Shown here piece after piece: positions 5,382 through 5,508 of a stretch of DNA of 5,508 bases. The notes beneath the pieces were generated by a model, which was not told where the DNA came from, searched no databases, and worked only from the letters and a program-made list of their open reading frames with translations. Made by a program: the position numbers and the translations under genes. The stretch spans positions 1 through 5,508 of the forward strand of contig WAPJ01000093.1 in the NCBI GenBank assembly GCA_015520785.1. Reading direction: 5' to 3'. The stretch is from Candidatus Woesearchaeota archaeon (GTDB taxonomy: Archaea; Nanobdellota; Nanobdellia; Woesearchaeales; WAPJ01). The stretch's first letter is position 1, and each line of letters begins with the position of its first letter.

Positions 5382-5389
5382 TTTTAAAA
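5382..5389 (-). promoter_or_regulatory. TATA box of the LSm-eL37 operon
   Basis: TTTTAAAA on the minus strand, centred about 28 bases before the ATG at 5357. It is preceded by the A/G-containing GAAAGCACTAG, which may include the BRE. The spacing predicts a transcript starting at or within a few bases of the start codon. Confidence 0.65.
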
Positions 5390-5399
5390 CTAGTGCTTT

Positions 5400-5508
5400 C
5401 CCACACGTATACTCCCACTCCCCCACTCAGCCACACTCCCCTTCTCTCCTCACGCAGAGTCATCCTCCCACCAGCCTGCCATTCCCTTCTATCCATTCTC
5501 TCCCCTAC
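5400..5508. other. Upstream region of the LSm operon, no gene seen
   Basis: C/T-rich on the plus strand with repeated CCACTCCC-like words. I find no RNA gene, no coding frame with family features, and no clear promoter beyond the LSm TATA box. It may continue into a gene or trailer beyond the window. Confidence 0.4.

Noticed and set aside
5358..5426. N-terminal extension of LSm from ATG 5426
   Set aside because: It would contain the TATA box, has no match to the family N-terminus, and would make the protein longer than typical archaeal LSm.
1..5508. CRISPR array, tRNA or rRNA gene, insertion sequence, attachment site
   Set aside because: No regular spaced repeats, cloverleaf, rRNA-like stretch, transposase motif or terminal inverted repeat flanking the nuclease-like pair was found by reading both strands.

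Overview
This window looks archaeal. It holds a group II chaperonin (thermosome) subunit, the small zinc ribosomal protein eL37 directly downstream of an Sm-like LSm protein (a common archaeal gene pair), and a compact RsmB/Nsun-type RNA cytosine methyltransferase. TATA boxes sit about 28-30 bases before some starts, as expected of archaeal promoters. I cannot assign a lineage. GC content looks moderately high (a little over half by eye), with many CGT/CGC/AGG arginine codons.

Layout: bases 1-1520 (minus) carry the thermosome subunit, cut off by the window edge about 30-40 residues before its expected C-terminus. Bases 1521-1882 hold no convincing gene. They contain the chaperonin promoter and leader, a structured hairpin region that reads best as minus-strand RNA, and a pyrimidine-rich trailer for the next gene. 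Bases 1883-2842 (minus) encode the RNA m5C methyltransferase. A 106-base divergent promoter region (2843-2948) separates it from two plus-strand genes, 2949-3842 and 3914-4756 (the latter possibly from 3833). Bases 4757-4939 are a convergent spacer with pyrimidine-rich 3' tracts on both strands. The eL37 gene (4940-5107) and LSm gene (5127-5357) form a minus-strand operon read LSm then eL37. The last ~120 bases hold the LSm promoter and no recognisable gene.

The housekeeping genes make a coherent set: RNA modification, RNA binding, ribosome and protein folding. The unusual part is the plus-strand pair inserted between them. These are two divergent paralogues that I do not recognise as a named family. 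Both keep an E...PD...GGDAKA arrangement, the signature expected of a PD-(D/E)XK nuclease-like core, and both share a further C-terminal region with a PAGSL, WRI and GAYAR pattern. The first copy has lower third-position GC than the second and its own promoter flanked by two similar 13-base repeats. This pair is the best candidate in the window for an undescribed system; its function cannot be read from the sequence.

Secondary points are an altered glycine motif (PGAAAAE where PGGGAxE is expected) in the chaperonin, a UUCG-capped hairpin with a competing upstream hairpin in the 1690-1777 region, and recurring polypyrimidine trailers after minus-strand genes.
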